The translations under genes and the position numbers were made by a program. The notes beneath the pieces were generated by a model that saw only the letters and a list, made by a program, of their open reading frames with translations, was not told where the DNA came from and did not search any database. From Andrena cerasifolii (Eukaryota; Arthropoda; Insecta; Hymenoptera; Andrenidae): a DNA stretch of 64,000 nucleotides. The stretch lies in the NCBI RefSeq assembly GCF_050908995.1, contig NC_135124.1:3658001-3722000 (forward strand), read 5' to 3'. Below are positions 45,141-57,412 of the stretch, in pieces; within the stretch, counting starts at the first letter, position 1; each line of letters begins with the position of its first letter.

Positions 45141-46728
45141 TAAAAAAGAAAAATGAATCCTTTCAGGAACATTAATCCGCCCCGATTAAAATGAACGGAG
45201 AACCAACTTTTGTGATGTTCATTTCCAGAGATATAAATTCATTCATCGATCCCATTTTCCCGAAAATGAGCAAAAATTGTAAACTTTGTCGGCCCGTATT
45301 TTTTAACCAACTTTGACAGCGACAAAATGATGACTTAATCCCCCCCTTGTTTCCACGTGATTATATCATATTTCAGTTTCGTGGAAGTCCTAGATATCGA
45401 CCGCAAGAAATGATGAATTTGACGTGGAATGACCCGTATGGTTTTCAAATATGTACCTATCGGTAAGAACCGTTAATTGACGTGGCGATTGTGTCACGCG
45501 AAGCACTTCAGCGCGTGCACCATTAGTGCAAGGCATTCCACATTCCCGCCATTTCCGTTCTCCATTCGATCCCTTCGTTCCGCGGCTCGTCGATCTCGCT
45601 GAATCGCGAGCTTTTCTTCATACGATTCTACAATCCGCGATCATGCGCCACCCGTGATACAGTTCGAAGAATGTCTGATTAACAGCGAATCGCTTTTGAC
45701 CTTTTTTCAGTGTGTCAAAATGAATTGAAGTAGTATACACTGCAAAATTTAAAACGGGCCACTCTCCTTTGTGAGATAACAGCCACAGCCAATAAAAATA
45801 CTTCTAAACGCCCAGTATACAATTGTCCTCTCGAAAATAAATAAAATTTGCGATTGTGTGTACATCGAATTGTAATATCAGTGTAAAAAAAGTCCATACA
45901 TTGGATTGCATCGTAAATTCATGTAAACAATTTAATCCCATTTTTTAAAAGAACACTTTACCTCTACCATACCAATCATATAGCAGATTTGATTATCGTT
46001 CACTGTTCAAAGGTTTAATAATTAATTTCTCTCAGAAACACAGGCAATATTCTTCTCATTGACATCCAACGAGAAGAGAAAGAATTAATTTTCTTCAACT
46101 ATACAATCAATCGAATTATCCAGGCTAGTATGTACATTGCGACCAATATTCAACATTCAAACTTTCGTTTGAATATTGCATGCTTTCAATCTGTACTTGA
46201 GTCTCAACTGGATATAATTGCTATTCTCCTGGTTGTAGAGCACGTGCATACATACATATCGATTATTAACAAACACGGAATTAGGATGTCGGTCAATTAT
46301 TCGGTTGATCGAAATAATTGGAAGCGAACTCAAGGTCCGGCATACATAGGTCGACCGTGCAAGCTGATCTCGATACACGAAACTTTCGAGATAAACTGGT
46401 TCCCCGTGCGCAGATTGGTATTTGTCCTCGATACATCTCATTAGCTTCGTGCATCCTATCCGAGGCATAGATAACGAGTAGCTTTGCATTCCACATTGCA
46501 GAGCACACTCCATTACACAGTTGTTGCCATTCTGTTAGACGATCCGAATAATTTCGGATCACAATCGGTTACGCGCTGTCGTTCGAAAGTACGAAATCGC
46601 TATTGCTGCGAGCAAACTCGTCATTTCCAGGATGCTAAGTAGGATAGGATGTGATATCTAGAATAATAGGGTGTCTACATTCCATGCACAGACTGATAAT
46701 AATATTTGTATAAATATAAATGCAGCAC
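45141..46728. other. Unassigned interval
   Basis: 45141-45380 has phrases typical of decayed TTAA elements (AATCCCCCCCTTG). The rest is ordinary. Frames at 46130-46562 overlap on both strands and are not convincing. Confidence 0.35.
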
Positions 46729-47166
46729 GGAGCACATATGGGAGTTTTGTATGGGGTGGGGAGAAGAGAGGGGGTGGCAGGAGATGGCAGGGGAGGTTCT
46801 AGATGATGGGGGGTAGGGGGAGGTGTGGATGAGAAGAATTGAGGAGACGAGAGAGGATGAGGAGCATGGATGAGGAGATGAGAGTGGAAGGGGAGCCGAG
46901 CGGAAGCGGAGGTCCGGGAGAGAGGGGGAAGCGTTTTTTTTGGGAGGGGGGTTGCGTATGCGAGCGGCGGGGAGGAGGGTAAAGGGCGAGCGAGCGGAGA
47001 GGGGGGAGAGACGGAAGGAGGAAGTAGGTTAAGATAGGCTAGATAGGTTAAGATAGGTTAAGATAGGTTAAGGTAGACATAAGGTAGATATAAGGGAAGA
47101 AGAGGGTGTGAGAGGCGTAGGTATAAGGAGATTGTAACCTCTAGGGGAGTCAATAAAGACCAATAC
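46729..47166 (+). mobile_element. Retroinsertion with 15-bp target duplication (5'-truncated non-LTR 3' end or SINE)
   Basis: The insert is bounded by ATATAAATGCAGCAC at 46714-46728 and 47167-47181. It is strongly G/purine-rich, contains several GGTTAAGATA repeats (about 47029-47070) and ends GTCAATAAAGACCAATAC, with a polyadenylation-like AATAAA but no poly(A). Length 438 bp. These features fit a target-primed insertion of an element 3' end; the source family is unknown. Confidence 0.82.
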
Positions 47167-47181
47167 ATATAAATGCAGCAC

Positions 47182-48034
47182 ACTATTTTATAATAGTTGA
47201 ATAATTACTGGAATCTGGGTATTTCCATTTTCGTCAAGAAACACTTTTTTCTTTTTAAGCGTTGCTTCGTCAAACTATGCTGTTGTATTTGTGACATTTT
47301 ATAGGTATTTAATAAAAGTTTTCATATTGGATTTTGTTCGGAGCATCTGCCACAGAGTTTTGAACGTTGAACTTTTACCTGGGTCGATGATCAGATTCCC
47401 CCATTTCTATAACGAAAGTGTAAGAGTTAGAGACGCAAATTGTTCATTTGAAATTTAATTTACCTAGCCATTAACAATGCGAAACTATAATTGCAAGTAT
47501 TTAAGAAACTTAGTGAAAGTTAGGAGTCGTTCTACCTTCCCCCCTCAGAATAAATTGAAAACTAGAGAAGTAGGGTAAATCGGGGAGTGATGGAAAACTT
47601 TTTTTAAAGGTAGAGTTTCTTGTATAATTAATTTAGTAAAATGCAGAGGGTTTTGCTTATGATGTAGTATATTAAACGAATTCACAGAAATAACGTTCAA
47701 TAACACAGAAATTATAGTACTTTTTCCAGAAAAAAACAATATATATAATATATGTTTATATTTATTGTGATAACACTTTATCTTGTATTTGGAATTTTAG
47801 CCTTTTTGTCGCATTAGCCGCAACGATTTTCGTACTTCATGCAGCTTCCAAGTGAGCAGGAAGGTCCAAGACCAGCTTCTTCTTTAAATTGCCAGATTGT
47901 GTTCTTCTAAATAATGTTGCTTTAGGACTGCCGAAAGTTTTTGCAGCTTTTTTCAAACCCATAGCCTCATTTTCTACATCATCTATTCCATTTTTTAATT
48001 GAAGGGTCGGATGCAATAAGCCAATAAGGGGACT
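47182..48034. other. Unassigned interval
   Basis: AT-rich DNA. TAGGGTAAATCGGGGAGTG at about 47571 resembles the tips of the TA elements here, but I find no matching right end. Confidence 0.35.
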
Positions 48035-48210
48035 AGCGCTCAGAGTTCGGAGCGATGGAGCTGCAGTGATGGAGGGGGAAACACCTACAGGAGTGGTGGT
48101 TATGTGTGCACGAACTGCGCCTGCGTCAGTCGCGCACACATAACCACCGCTCCTGTAGGTGTTTCCCCCTCCATCACTGCAGCTCCATCGCTCAGAACTC
48201 TGCTAGCGCT
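48035..48210. repeat. Long hairpin (about 75-bp stem)
   Basis: AGCGCTCAGAGTTC and ATGGAGCTGCAGTGATGGAG, then CACCTACAGGAGTGGTGG, recur inverted up to GCTAGCGCT at 48210, with a loop of about 24 bp and only a few mismatches. No flanking duplication is clear. It is probably a MITE or an inverted duplication, and much GC-richer than its surroundings. Confidence 0.85.
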
Positions 48211-48407
48211 CGAAAATGGGAAAAATTATTGCCCAAACGCTAAGAAAGATGGCAAAATTAAAAGTTGTTAAACTGAATTTTAAAAAATATAGCGTTGTAA
48301 AGCTCGCCACGACACACATTTTTTCTGCTTACAGCTTGTTTATCCAATCGTTACTATTCGAGCTAAAAATTATAAACAAACAATTTTTCAATTTTTAAAA
48401 TTTTTTT

Positions 48408-48811
48408 TTCAATGTTATCTGGAGTTCAAAATCGCGCCTTTGAAAAGACGGCTGGAGTGATTTCTACTCACAGACTCACCTGAAACAAAAAAACCAAACT
48501 GATTCTCAATCATTATGAGTGCCGCTATCGCAGGTGCCAGAATTAGCCACGTAAGTCGAAATTTAACAAAATTGCGCGCATTCAAACTTGAAGTAAAAAT
48601 GGAAAATTTCGAAACTTGAAGTTTGAATGCGCGCAATTTTGTTAAATTTTGACTTACGTGGCTAATTCTGGCACCTGCGACAGCGGTACTCATAATGATT
48701 AAGAATCAGCTTGGTTTTTTTGTTTCAGATGAGTCTGTGAGCTTAAATCACTCTCGTCAGAGAGGTACTTCTTTTCAAAGGCGCGATTTTGAACTCCAGA
48801 TAACATTGAAA
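48408..48811. mobile_element. Foldback element with about 190-bp arms
   Basis: CAATGTTATCTGGAGTTCAA at the left pairs with TTGAACTCCAGATAACATTG at the right. The arms continue through TTGAATGCGCGCAATTTTG. The centre is about 25 bp. Arm differences are few, mostly in 48440-48520. No TTAA, TA or 8-bp duplication can be fixed, so the class is unknown. Confidence 0.85.
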
Positions 48812-51494
48812 AAACACAATTAAAAGTGTATTTAAAAAACTGTCCCGTAAACACTACAAGTAGCTTAATGAAAAAAAAGTTTGACATTGTTATTCACTGT
48901 ATTCACTGAGAAAAAAAAGCCTGAATGTTGCCGAATTTTGCGGGGTGAGTACCAGAACGACCCCTTAAATGTACTACATCGAACATCCCAGTGTTTGCAA
49001 AACAAAAGCCCAATGCAGCACGTCCCAATCAATTCTCCTCCAAGAATCTATGCAGAAAGGCAAGAAAATGTAAAATTGCAAAATGCTCGGAATCTAACGT
49101 CAAATATTATTTGTTCTCCTCTCAGCAATTCTCCTAATTAGCTGACACGCTCGAAGCTTTCCCTTTCGAATTAATTCATTGGACGAAAGCAGGCGAAAGA
49201 AATCGCGAGGCTGAACATTCTTTAACAAGTGTTTGCGCAGCTGTTGACACAGGCTTCCCCAACTATCTTAAGAGAAGAAAGTCCTGGAAATATTCGCGTG
49301 GACAGTCGAAATGGATTCATACACCGAAATGAGTACATTGCCCATGAATAATTTACATCGTTCGTGTTGGGTTTCTACTTGAAATATCATTAGCTGATTC
49401 ACTACCAGTGGGCTACATTGACCCGAGGCTCCCCGCAAAGTGGACACCACCCCACCAGTTTAGTGGTATGATTTCACGAGAATTTGGGTTTCGCCAACCT
49501 TCATCTTTCGCTCACGCGGTCGTCCAGGTCAGCACGTGTCGAGCAACCAGAGCGTGTGGTGTATTAAATGTTCACGGGTGACATGATCGACGTAAACTAT
49601 GTTTCCACGTGTCATTAGCCGCAAAGGAAAAGCGACGCTGGGTATAGAGTAGGAACGTTACGTACGATAGTTCCGCCATCTTAGGCAAAGTATAGAGGAA
49701 ACGAGACTCTTTAGAAGCGGGAAAGAAAGCAGGAAGGTCACCCATTGATTTGATGACAAAATCGATATAATTTTTCAATTTCTGGTCGCCGTGAAGTGTT
49801 TCTGCAGATCCTTCACAGCCAAACAATTTATGTTGTAAAAATTAACCAGCATTCTTCAAGACACAAATATTTGTTGATGAAAGGTCTGGGATAATGGTAG
49901 CGTTATGTATTTAAGTTACGCAATATGTTACCTCCCAGGCGCTGATGCAGATTGTTTGTATGAAAATTTTAAATGCGATTCTACTATTTATTTGTAATAT
50001 ATTTCTGCTGCTATTCCATAAAACATCGTTCCAGGATTTAAGAATTAAATAGTAACCATTATTTTATCCGGGTAAAAAGGTGTCTCGCATGCCACCCGCC
50101 CAGGCTTCTTCGTTTAAACATTATCTTAACCTTTTCAAAAATGGATTTTGTACATTAATTCATGTAGATTAACGAAGCAACTGTTTCTATTCACGGAAAC
50201 TTTTCAAGGCCTCTTTAAACACGTGCAATCTATGTATTTATCTTATTTATCTATCTCCCTTAGTGTGTCGATCTTTCTCAAATGACAATAGTCGTTGCAT
50301 TATTTATTTGTGGAAATATCGCTTGTACAATTCGAAGTTAACGAAAACGGTGTGTTTCGAAACATTATCTGCAATGTTCAGGGACATCGTTAGACTACAC
50401 ACACCTCTGTAAATCATGTATTTATTTTTGGTATCATCTTCGCAAGCATTATAACCCCATTTGAATTTCTGACGCAGAAGGTATTGAATAACGTACAAAG
50501 AATTTTATTCCAAGGCCGATGCACGAATCTTCATACCCAATCTGCGAAATATTCATGTTTCATTCCCCGCCAATCTTCTTAATCTTCAACCGTTATTTCA
50601 TCTGCTCAATTTTTCTCTTACATCGGCGAAAGTTGTTGCGCACAAGTCGTCAGAAGACGATGCGAATAATCACACTTCAGTTCAGCATTCTGACTGGATG
50701 TTTCGAAATTCTATGTAACTCATGACGAATCGTGAGTGATCAAACGTACGCCCTCGTTCACGTCACATACCTAGGCGCAAAACTTCAACGCCCGGCCGAC
50801 AGAGCGACAGACCGTGAAGATCTCCCGCTGAATCTCGCGAGTATCTTTCGTTTTCTCTTGCAACGTGGGCCCGTATACCTGGTTCAGAGTCCTGTAGTTC
50901 CTTATTTTCTTCTTTTCTTTTTTTTTTTTCGTCACTCATCGCCACATGAAAAATCGATTCACGGACCGTTACGCATTCGGCCCAGAGAGACCCAGCTGAG
51001 AAATGACTGTTACGGGGCGCCGAGCGCGCATCCGCCTCGAAATAGGAAGCCCCGTACGACGCACAATGAAACAATGAGACTGTTACGTGCGAGGAAGGGA
51101 AGGTATGGAGCCTCGTGCCCTCGAATGATCCCCTTTCGTTCGCGAGCGCATCGGCGAAACTTCTGGCGCCGAGTCTTTCCAGCGAATTCTCGAGTAGCAG
51201 CGTACCAATTCATTTTCCTGGCAACGAGATTTGCTGCTTCGAACAACAGAATTCCGAGAATCTTTCTTGCTTTTCGGAGAAAAGGATGGAAACACCGAAA
51301 TATCTGAGTAACAGGATGTGCAACGTCCATATGCTTTTCAAGTGAGAACAAATTTGACCCTTTGATTAAAATTTTATCATTTTAAATAAATTCTCTGCTC
51401 TATCTGCTGATTTAGGGCTTTTTCAGACACGACGGTGTTGGTACTTCTTATGACACAAGGGTAGTCCTTTTACTCCATTATTTACCTAATTAAA
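48812..51494. other. Unassigned interval with GC-richer block
   Basis: About 2.7 kb without repeats I can support. About 50730-51310 is GC-richer. A 191-residue plus-strand frame there begins with GTG and contains a poly-Phe run, and minus-strand frames overlap it, so it is not a convincing gene. 48881-49141 and 49572-49826 hold small frames without recognisable features. Confidence 0.35.
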
Positions 51495-54400
51495 GCCGGG
51501 AATCCACCGGGAAGCTAAGCTAAGCTATACTAAGCTAAGCTAAGCTACGCGATGCTAAGCTAAGCTAAGCAAAGCTACGCGATGCTAAGCTAAGCTAAGC
51601 AAAGCTACGCGATGCTAAGCTAAGCTACGCGATGCTAAGCTAAGCTACGCGATGCTAAGCTAAGCTACGCGATGCTAAGCTAAGCTACGCGATGCTAAGC
51701 TAAGCTACGCGATGCTAAGCTAAGCTACGCGATGCTAAGCTAAGCTACGCGATGCTAAGCTAAGCTACGCGATGCTAAGCTAAGCTACGCGATGCTAAGC
51801 TAAGCTACGCGATGCTAAGCTAAGCTACGCGATGCTAAGCTAAGCTACGCGATGCTAAGCTAAGCTACGCGATGCTAAGCTAAGCTACGCGATGCTAAGC
51901 TAAGCTACGCGATGCTAAGCTAAGCTACGCGATGCTAAGCTAAGCTACGCGATGCTAAGCTAAGCTACGCGATGCTAAGCTAAGCTACGCGATGCTAAGC
52001 TAAGCTACGCGATGCTAAGCTAAGCTACGCGATGCTAAGCTAAGCTACGCGATGCTAAGCTAAGCTACGCGATGCTAAGCTAAGCTACGCGATGCTAAGC
52101 TAAGCTACGCGATGCTAAGCTAAGCTACGCGATGCTAAGCTAAGCTACGCGATGCTAAGCTAAGCTACGCGATGCTAAGCTAAGCTACGCGATGCTAAGC
52201 TAAGCTACGCGATGCTAAGCTAAGCTACGCGATGCTAAGCTAAGCTACGCGATGCTAAGCTAAGCTACGCGATGCTAAGCTAAGCTACGCGATGCTAAGC
52301 TAAGCTACGCGATGCTAAGCTAAGCTACGCGATGCTAAGCTAAGCTACGCGATGCTAAGCTAAGCTACGCGATGCTAAGCTAAGCTACGCGATGCTAAGC
52401 TAAGCTACGCGATGCTAAGCTAAGCTACGCGATGCTAAGCTAAGCTACGCGATGCTAAGCTAAGCTACGCGATGCTAAGCTAAGCTACGCGATGCTAAGC
52501 TAAGCTACGCGATGCTAAGCTAAGCTACGCGATGCTAAGCTAAGCTACGCGATGCTAAGCTAAGCTACGCGATGCTAAGCTAAGCTACGCGATGCTAAGC
52601 TAAGCTACGCGATGCTAAGCTAAGCTACGCGATGCTAAGCTAAGCTACGCGATGCTAAGCTAAGCTACGCGATGCTAAGCTAAGCTACGCGATGCTAAGC
52701 TAAGCTACGCGATGCTAAGCTAAGCTACGCGATGCTAAGCTAAGCTACGCGATGCTAAGCTAAGCTACGCGATGCTAAGCTAAGCTACGCGATGCTAAGC
52801 TAAGCTACGCGATGCTAAGCTAAGCTACGCGATGCTAAGCTAAGCTACGCGATGCTAAGCTAAGCTACGCGATGCTAAGCTAAGCTACGCGATGCTAAGC
52901 TAAGCTACGCGATGCTAAGCTAAGCTACGCGATGCTAAGCTAAGCTACGCGATGCTAAGCTAAGCTACGCGATGCTAAGCTAAGCTACGCGATGCTAAGC
53001 TAAGCTACGCGATGCTAAGCTAAGCTACGCGATGCTAAGCTAAGCTACGCGATGCTAAGCTAAGCTACGCGATGCTAAGCTAAGCTAAGCAAAGCTACGC
53101 GATGCTAAGCTAAGCTACGCGATGCTAAGCTAAGCTAAGCAAAGCTACGCGATGCTAAGCTAAGCTACGCGATGCTAAGCTAAGCTACGCGATGCTAAGC
53201 TAAGCTACGCGATGCTAAGCTAAGCTACGCGATGCTAAGCTAAGCTACGCGATGCTAAGCTAAGCTACGCGATGCTAAGCTAAGCTACGCGATGCTAAGC
53301 TAAGCTACGCGATGCTAAGCTAAGCTACGCGATGCTAAGCTAAGCTACGCGATGCTAAGCTAAGCTACGCGATGCTAAGCTAAGCTACGCGATGCTAAGC
53401 TAAGCTACGCGATGCTAAGCTAAGCTACGCGATGCTAAGCTAAGCTACGCGATGCTAAGCTAAGCTACGCGATGCTAAGCTAAGCTACGCGATGCTAAGC
53501 TAAGCTACGCGATGCTAAGCTAAGCTACGCGATGCTAAGCTAAGCTACGCGATGCTAAGCTAAGCTACGCGATGCTAAGCTAAGCTACGCGATGCTAAGC
53601 TAAGCTACGCGATGCTAAGCTAAGCTAAGCAAAGCTACGCGATGCTAAGCTAAGCTACGCGATGCTAAGCTAAGCTACGCGATGCTAAGCTAAGCTACGC
53701 GATGCTAAGCTAAGCTACGCGATGCTAAGCTAAGCTACGCGATGCTAAGCTAAGCTACGCGATGCTAAGCTAAGCTACGCGATGCTAAGCTAAGCTAAGC
53801 AAAGCTACGCGATGCTAAGCTAAGCTACGCGATGCTAAGCTAAGCTACGCGATGCTAAGCTAAGCTACGCGATGCTAAGCTAAGCTACGCGATGCTAAGC
53901 TAAGCTACGCGATGCTAAGCTAAGCTACGCGATGCTAAGCTAAGCTACGCGATGCTAAGCTAAGCTACGCGATGCTAAGCTAAGCTACGCGATGCTAAGC
54001 TAAGCTACGCGATGCTAAGCTAAGCTACGCGATGCTAAGCTAAGCTACGCGATGCTAAGCTAAGCTACGCGATGCTAAGCTAAGCTACGCGATGCTAAGC
54101 TAAGCTACGCGATGCTAAGCTAAGCTACGCGATGCTAAGCTAAGCTACGCGATGCTAAGCTAAGCTACGCGATGCTAAGCTAAGCTACGCGATGCTAAGC
54201 TAAGCTACGCGATGCTAAGCTAAGCTACGCGATGCTAAGCTAAGCTACGCGATGCTAAGCTAAGCTACGCGATGCTAAGCTAAGCTACGCGATGCTAAGC
54301 TAAGCTACGCGATGCTAAGCTAAGCTACGCGATGCTAAGCTAAGCTAAGCAAAGCTACGCGATGCTAAGCTAAGCTACGCGATGCTAAGCTAAGCTACGC

Positions 54401-54697
54401 GATGCTAAGCTAAGCTACGCGATGCTAAGCTAAGCTACGCGATGCTAAGCTAAGCTACGCGATGCTAAGCTAAGCTACGCGATGCTAAGCTAAGCTACGC
54501 GATGCTAAGCTAAGCTACGCGATGCTAAGCTAAGCTACGCGATGCTAAGCTAAGCTATGCGATGCTATGTTTTAACGTAGCTTTTGGTGGAAACGGTTCC
54601 ATAAGAATGTATCGAAGCTATTTTTTTTAAAACGTAGTATGGCATAGCAAAGCATAGCATCGCATAGCATAGCTTATCTTTCCGGTGGATTCCCGGC
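51495..54697. mobile_element. Satellite-bearing TIR element, copy 2, with a 3-kb array
   Basis: The left 32 bp (GCCGGGAATCCACCGG then GAAGCTAAGCTAAGCT) are identical to copy 1. The right end is the inverse at 54697. TTAAA lies immediately outside both ends (51490-51494, 54698-54702). The interior is an array of about 150 units, then the core shared with copy 1 (54559-54620), then a short right arm of inverted CATAGCATAG repeats. The element is 3203 bp, with no coding capacity. Confidence 0.92.
51521..54558. repeat. 20-bp higher-order satellite array
   Basis: The unit TAAGCTACGCGATGCTAAGC repeats with essentially no substitutions visible; the stretch from about 51611 to 53080 reads as exact copies. 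The only recurrent variant is a 30-bp form with an extra TAAGCTAAGCAA-type block, at about 51561, 51591, 53081, 53131, 53621, 53791 and 54341. Each unit is four pentamers (TAAGC TACGC GATGC TAAGC), so it is a higher-order repeat of a TNNGC pentamer and partly self-complementary. Confidence 0.97.
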
Positions 54698-54702
54698 TTA
54701 AA

Positions 54703-55390
54703 TCTCTTATTCTAACAGGTATAAAAAATAGTATGACATGGCATTTAGAAAAATATAGGTGACCTTGAAATCTCCGAAAACCCTTCACCCACTAGTAATT
54801 ATTACCGGCATGTTATAGCTTTTGTAAATAATATTTTTCATATTTTTAGAAATAACAGAGATATCGCAGGTGGACAAAGTTATTGCCCTACCCTGTATGA
54901 ATATATATTAAAAGGATGACAAATTTGAAAGTAATATAAAACGCAAGAATGCGTGCTTAAAATACATATACGATTTGGTTATCCAGAAGGGTTAGAAAAT
55001 TAGAGGATGCGATAAGAAAAATCGAAAAAAACCTAACTTTTAAAAAAAATGTAATATTGCATAATAAACGGCTATTCTTCATGTTTGTCATTTCAAAATG
55101 TCAGTGGTTTGGTTATTGCAGAGTCATCATTAGGTATACCAAATTAGGTATACTACATTCTGGTAGCAATTATTATAAAACTCACCTTTACCGAATTCTA
55201 ACATTTTAATTCTACTACCCGATGCCCCGCAATGAGTTTTACAATCAAAAAGAAGGTGATCCTACATGTATGTATGTATGTATATATTTTATTGTTCCCC
55301 GTAGGGTTGCAAGAACTTCCGTTCCATCTTTCCTTTCCTATCTTTTTACCCCTTTTACATTTATCTTATTTATTTACTTTTTTTTCTTAT
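54703..55390. other. Unassigned interval
   Basis: AT-rich DNA. No feature supported. Confidence 0.4.
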
Positions 55391-55577
55391 TCTTCTTACA
55401 TTTATACATTCTTACATTTATACATTCTTACATTTATACATTCTTACATTTATACATTCTTACATTTATACATTCTTACATTTATACATTCTTACATTCT
55501 TACATTCTTACATTCTTACATTCTTGCATTCTTACATTCTTACATTCTCACATTCTTACAGTCTTACATTCTTACAT
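55391..55577. repeat. Minisatellite CATTCTTA / CATTTATA
   Basis: Tandem CATTTATACATTCTTA 16-mers (about 55391-55490) change into plain CATTCTTA 8-mers (to 55577), with a few point variants. The apparent His/Ser/Leu-rich frames are repeat products. Confidence 0.93.
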
Positions 55578-56826
55578 AAATTATTACAATTCCTACATAC
55601 ATACATGTAGAACACAAGTCGAAAATACAAGATAATATTTTTTATACGGGCCTTTATTCTCGAGAAGACCAAGCTTGAAAATTCATCGGGCAGGTATACC
55701 TATACCTATGCGTTTCACTAAAATTTGGATATTGCATGATGGAATTGCGAATATGGTACAACTGTGGCTGAAATAAATTGTTGTACAAAAATAGATCCAA
55801 ATTGTAGACTATACTTCTCTAAACATGGTTTTATTTTTAAGAATGGAACAGCTTCTTGCAATTAGTCAAGTTCAGGCACTTGACAGATTTTTAAAATCAA
55901 GTTCCTCGAAAACGGAGCGTCATTTAAAAAAGAGAACTACAATTTCGACTTGCTTTTGTACAAGGGATTTTCCATCTACGATTGTAACATTTGTTCCTTT
56001 ATGGTTGCATTATTAATTTGATGACACACTCTAGAATGGACGTTCAACAATATTATACTTGATGGTAAATTACAGCTTACTCCTATTCATTAAAAACAAA
56101 ATTAATTCTTCTTTCTGTCGTTGAGCTTCTCGCAACAATTATATGGGTAGAGTAAACAAGCAGATTAGTTAGTTTATATCATCGCTGACTTGGCAGTCAT
56201 TGACAGTTTCCGGACCGTTGGCGCTGAAACGACCCTTAGAAATAAATGTCCGCTCAGCTTTGAATCGTGAAACTGTTAGAGAGGCTGAAAACGACTGAAT
56301 CGCGGTCCGAGCACTTGGAGATCATTAGATTTATGTTTCGACGCTTCTTGCCTCTTTGGTCCATGACCCACTTGAGCGTTCTCTGTAATTAGCCTTTTTT
56401 TAAAGCAGTGGTGAACGGCCGCGTCGAAATTCAGTATTCACCGAGAAGAAGAATTCCTGTGGAAAAGTAGTTTCATCTTCTTTTTTTAAAAATAATTTAT
56501 TGAATTTCTCAAACATTAGCAACGCTATATTGTTCCATGTTATTCCTATAAGACTATAGAGTTTGCTAATATTTCTATCAACTTATATAAAGAAAATAAG
56601 ATTGTTGTTATTTATGTCAAATTCAAAAAATACTTTTTCTTAAACATTACCCTGTTTTTAAATAATATACAATGTACCTACAGTTATAGCTAATATTTTA
56701 ATGAGTAAAATGACCATAGACTTCGAAGGTCCTGATCATAGTGAAGAATAATCCAATTTTAATTGTTACCTCGAAAAGAAAACAGCGAGTTTGCGAAAGC
56801 ATAAATTTCAGGTGCCACGTTCAATA
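55578..56826. other. Unassigned interval
   Basis: AT-rich DNA. About 56160-56460 is slightly GC-richer. The small frame at 55825-56016 has no recognisable features. Confidence 0.4.
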
Positions 56827-57111
56827 TTAACTCGGCGGGAGGCGCTACTGGGTAAAATTTACCACAGACGCGCTAGTTAAAAATATGAAGACTGTTTGAG
56901 TTTTTATTACAATTTTTTAAAGAACTTTAATAAAGATTTTAAGATATTTCGTGAATTTTTTTTGATTCTTAAAAACTGTACTTTAACATAAAAATCACAA
57001 AGTTAATAAAAATATTCTGAAACCGTGATTTTTTACGTTTCAATTTTGGGTATTTTTGACCCGGTAGCGACAACCTGTGTTACAATATGGGGTGCGCCTC
57101 CGCCGGGTTAA
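56827..57111. mobile_element. TTAA-flanked MITE
   Basis: TTAACTCGGCGGGAGGCGC at 56827 matches the inverse of GCGCCTCCGCCGGGTTAA ending 57111. A sub-terminal CTACTGGGT / ACCCGGTAG pair lies inside. TTAA occurs at both tips. 285 bp, AT-rich centre, no coding. Confidence 0.82.
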
Positions 57112-57412
57112 TATGGCCCATTTAAAAGTGGCGCCTGGTATTTGTAATTCAATTTGAATTTCTTTCAATTATAATAAAGTATACCTGAGCAGGCACTAAG
57201 CTTTCGCGTAGGCATTAAATTTTTTTTTTTCGCCGAATAAATTCTCATCGGATGAACTTATTTATTCGTTACTCGTCGAGTACAGAAAACTTGAATTATT
57301 CGTGCCACAAAAAACGAATAAAGATGCAGTACCTTTTATGCGACTCGCTATTTAAACAACTTTTTATCTATGTAGATAATGCCCAACTCTGTTCTGCACC
57401 CTCCCAGAGCAA
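57112..57412. other. Unassigned spacer
   Basis: About 300 bp between two TTAA elements, with no supported feature. Confidence 0.4.

Noticed and set aside
47029..47075. Interstitial telomere repeat
   Set aside because: The units read GGTTAAGATA, not the insect TTAGG, and lie inside a retroinsertion.
47571..47600. Left tip of another TA element
   Set aside because: No inverse partner could be found within a plausible distance.
50732..51307. 191-residue open frame
   Set aside because: It begins with GTG, contains a poly-Phe run from a T-tract, overlaps several frames on the other strand, and has no recognisable domain; it is explained by local GC-rich composition.
55222..55635. His/Ser/Leu-rich frames of 115-137 residues
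   Set aside because: They arise from the CATTCTTA/CATTTATA minisatellite.
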